Part shown: positions 61,255 to 64,000 of the stretch, piece by piece
How positions within the stretch are numbered: position 1 is the first letter of the stretch
Layout of the letters: every line of letters starts with the position of its first letter
DNA from: Ceratocystis colombiana
Lineage: Eukaryota > Ascomycota > Sordariomycetes > Microascales > Ceratocystidaceae
DNA: 64,000 bases
Assembly (NCBI GenBank): GCA_026419805.1
Contig: JAOSLS010000107.1
Span: 18,324 to 82,323 of the forward strand
Reading direction: 5' to 3'
Notes under the pieces: model-generated
The model's input: the letters and a program-made list of their open reading frames with translations, nothing else
Told to the model about the DNA's origin: nothing
The model's database searches: none
Made by a program: the position numbers and the translations under genes

Positions 61255-63454
61255 GGTAGCAGCTCCAATAGTGGCGGATAAAGAAGGAAGCAGGAAAAAT
61301 TCAGAGTAGATTGGAAGTAGGCGGTTAGAAATGCAGGAATATGGGGATAAATGTTGGGTTATGATTGTATGGCAGACGGGCAATCAAGTTGAACGAGAGA
61401 AAATAGAGAACGTTTTGCCTTGCTAGTAGCGGCAAGGCCCACAACAGCCGCAGCAGGTCGATTTGTGGCTTGGATTGAGGTGACGAGATTTTCGTCGGCC
61501 TTCTGCCAAAACAAGTAATAAAATAATAAAGCGAAAGCGAAAGCCTGCAGTTGTGCGTTGAATAGCTTTAACTCAGCCGTATAAATTCGCAATACAGTGA
61601 GGGGGAGGGGATTGGGGTGAGGTTTGACAGGGCGGATTTGGCATTGATGTTTTTAGTCTGGCAGAAAAAAAAAAGGCTGAGAGATCCCAACGAGACGAGA
61701 GGATTGCGCTGCTATATTTAGAAGACAAAGCCGTGACGTAACTAACGACTTTTGGCCGGAGAAATCGAGGAATTCTCTGAAGCAACTGGCGATAAAGCGA
61801 GCGAGTGGGTGAAGATGAAGGGGACCCTGCGATGCATGGCGAGAGGCCTCTTGCATGCGGCCAGATAGTGCAGATGAAGTTGCTGTTGCTCGGCCCTTGG
61901 CTATGCTGATATGAGTGCTTATTGCCTTTCCGCTTTTCACCTTAGTTCCACGGCCAGCCAACCAGAGACCCACCAAAAAGAACACTAGGCCTCTCTTCCT
62001 CCCTTGTTCCCCCATTCGACGCTCCTATGTCAACCCCCGTTGATTTAACTACCTACAAGGCAGGAAGCTTGTCGTCGTCAAGGAGGGGACCAGCAGCACT
62101 GTTCAGGCCAATGTTCACAGTCTTCTCATCGCAGTGTTAATCGAACCCAGTGCTAATGTCATCTCCTGTGGCTTTTTAGGGTCCGACACCAAGGCCAGCA
62201 CGGCTCGCTATCCAGCGCGTCTTCTAGTCTCCAGGATTGACTACCTGACGTCTTTCTTCTGAGGCGATCGCGTGGAAACGAGTATGGAAGACTGCGGCTT
62301 TTGACCCAAGTAATAGACCCAGCAGTTTTATGCCTCTGTACACCATATTGTTTTGTTGCCGGCGGCCGCGAAGGAGACCCCTTCAATACCTTTTGTGGTG
62401 CGCCCCTACGTCCCCTTTCGATCTTTCAAAATACGTTCCACCCGATCTCCCCCCCTCTCCACTCCTCTCCTCTAAACCATGCTTGCCTACTTCAGATAGC
62501 TTCAGTGATGCAGAAGCTCCCTGCTGCTGCTGGGGCAGTGACCTACCACTCCGCGTGGCTCAAAAGGAGGTTCTCCTATTAGGACCCGAATAGCTCATCG
62601 CAGGCTCCAGCCTTATTTCCCCTAGATTAACTCGAGACTGCAGCGGAGATGCTGACAATATGACTTGTTATCTTGGTGTTTCTTTCAGCAACCCTTTAGC
62701 TTCATAGCCTTGACAGCATCTTGCACGTTTACCACTGGCCTTATTCTTTTAGCTAGCCATATGCCTTGCACTCGAATAGGGAGCTGTTCTCCCATCGCTT
62801 GCAATACTTGCTGAAGCCCCCTTCACCTATTCTAGCCGCCGGAACATGAGCTAGTCCCATCCTGCAGAGGCCCTTGTATTGGGAAACACATCCGGGGGCT
62901 CGGTAGGGAGACTAGTCCCGAGTGGACGGTATCCTTCCTGTTCTTTCCAACATTCCTCATAGTCGAAACGCAATTGATCTCTCCCTTTCCAGGGCAACTG
63001 TCTTCAATGATCACCCGCAGTAAGCCTATATTATTGCGGTCGTCTTTCAATCCATCAGATATATCTATCTGGTATTAATCGCAGGCTGGCATGTTTTCCT
63101 ATTTGCGCTAGTAGCAGCCTGTGTAGAATTTCGACAACCAGGTTGTATTGTTGCAGTCGTCACTGTATATTCTTGCCATCAGTGTGTCAGCGTATGGCCT
63201 CCCTCCTTTTCTCATCCCCCAGGAGGATCTTAGATGTGGGAATACTTGCTACCAGGGTAGGTTCACCTTCGGCACCGGAATAGTCTTTTTTTTTTTTTTT
63301 TTTCGTTTGTATGGTCTATTTAACGTTTACTTTCTGCTATCGCAGCAATATGACGGCGCGTTCTGGACAGAAGCAGCTGACTAGTATTTTTAGTTATCAC
63401 GACCGCGTTTAAACTAGTCTCCGGCCTTCGGCACGGCACAGGCCAGCAAATAGT
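61255..63454. other. Gene-free interval; T18 tract
   Basis: The CPS1 promoter region and spacer. A run of 18 T lies at 63286-63303. Open frames are short and none shows a recognisable domain. Confidence 0.6.
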
Positions 63455-63960
63455 CTTGAACTTGAACTTGAATTTACTCAACGTCTACGAGAATCACGAA
63501 GATCAAACAACACCGGATTAGTTACGGACAGGGTTAGCCCTCTGAAAGATTCGCTATCGCTCCAAAACTAACTTGTTGTTCGTTTCTGCTCCATAGCGAT
63601 CGCGGCACAAAAGAACAAAAAGAATAAGAATAAGAAGAATGAAAAGAACGAATTTGATTTGATTTGAAGATATTTAATGTCTACTGGAGTCACTAAGATC
63701 AAACGACGCCGGATTGGTTACCGGTCAGAATTAACACTCTGCAAGGCTGACCACAGATCTCAGGCGGGGGAAGCTCGTATGCTCCCAAGCAAGCTTGTTA
63801 CTCGCCCTCCTCCTATAGCCTTGAAAAGAACGAAAAAAAATCCCTAGACATGCCCCAAGCCTAAAATTGATTGTTGATTGTACTATTTAACGTCTACCTA
63901 CAGGTATTTCACCGTAATACGACGGCCTTCCGGCCGGGAGCACCTCCCGGGCGGTCCGCA
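63455..63960 (-). repeat. Three serial repeat ends with short tandem tails
   Basis: Three diverged direct copies about 190-215 bp apart. Each has a short simple repeat next to a shared block TTTAa/CGTCTAC: (CTTGAA)x3 at 63455-63472; (TTTGA)x3 at 63653-63667; and two ATTGATTG/TTGATTG units at about 63866-63881. Copies 1 and 2 also share GATCAAAC followed by CCGGATT and GTTAC. Read on the minus strand each block ends in an oligonucleotide tail, as at the 3' ends of LINE-type retroelements, so these look like 5'-truncated insertions stacked one into another. Copy 3 runs toward the window edge and includes a GC-rich hairpin, CCGGGAG-CAC-CTCCCGG, at 63934-63950. Confidence 0.6.
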
Positions 63961-64000
63961 GTGACAGGAACGCATAGACTTCAACCTTCTCCTATGACTT

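Noticed and set aside
1..64000. CRISPR array, bacterial operons or ribosome binding sites
   Set aside because: The DNA is eukaryotic with spliced genes; no regularly spaced repeats of that kind are present.

Overview
This window is nuclear DNA from a filamentous ascomycete (Pezizomycotina). The reasons are short GT-AG introns, large intergenic spaces, a Zn(II)2Cys6 regulator, a NudE-type dynein cofactor, a fungal ERG24-type sterol reductase, an extracellular GH3 beta-glucosidase and a CPS1/Mug62-type double-adenylation protein. I cannot place the class from sequence alone. Exon models were built by hand; every complete multi-exon model given here has a total length divisible by three.

Layout, left to right. 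1-6661 (-): acetyl-CoA carboxylase, complete at the N-terminus and cut by the window edge about 130 codons before the usual C-terminus. 6.7-11.3 kb: no gene. 11.3-13.2 kb (-): NudE homologue. 17.0-18.0 kb (-): unknown protein with a hydrophobic segment and two Atg8-interacting-like motifs. 20.5-24.7 kb: a retroelement graveyard with two decayed LINEs whose 3' ends face each other, followed by three degenerate copies of another repeat, two of them forming a large inverted repeat. 26.0-27.4 kb (+): NiCoT nickel/cobalt transporter, convergent with a calpain-type cysteine protease at 27.6-31.0 kb (-). 34.6-37.7 kb (-): Zn2Cys6 transcription factor. 40.6-42.5 kb (+): DEDDh RNA exonuclease, convergent with a SAM methyltransferase (42.8-43.7 kb, -). 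44.4-47.1 kb (-): GH3 beta-glucosidase. 49.76-49.84 kb (-): intron-containing tRNA. 50.8-52.5 kb (-): C-14 sterol reductase, divergent from an MRH/mannose-6-phosphate-receptor-like membrane protein (53.2-54.7 kb, +), which is convergent with CPS1/Mug62 (55.3-61.3 kb, -). 63.4-64.0 kb: three serial truncated repeat ends with short tandem tails.

Most genes are independent housekeeping genes of lipid and sterol synthesis, nuclear migration, metal uptake, RNA turnover, sugar release and sorting. I see no biosynthetic cluster: a methyltransferase, a regulator and an adenylation protein are present, but no PKS, NRPS or terpene synthase. The points most worth following are the possible autophagy-receptor protein at 17-18 kb, the nested and inverted mobile-element structures, the tRNA with mixed identity signals, and a GC-AG intron in the sterol reductase.
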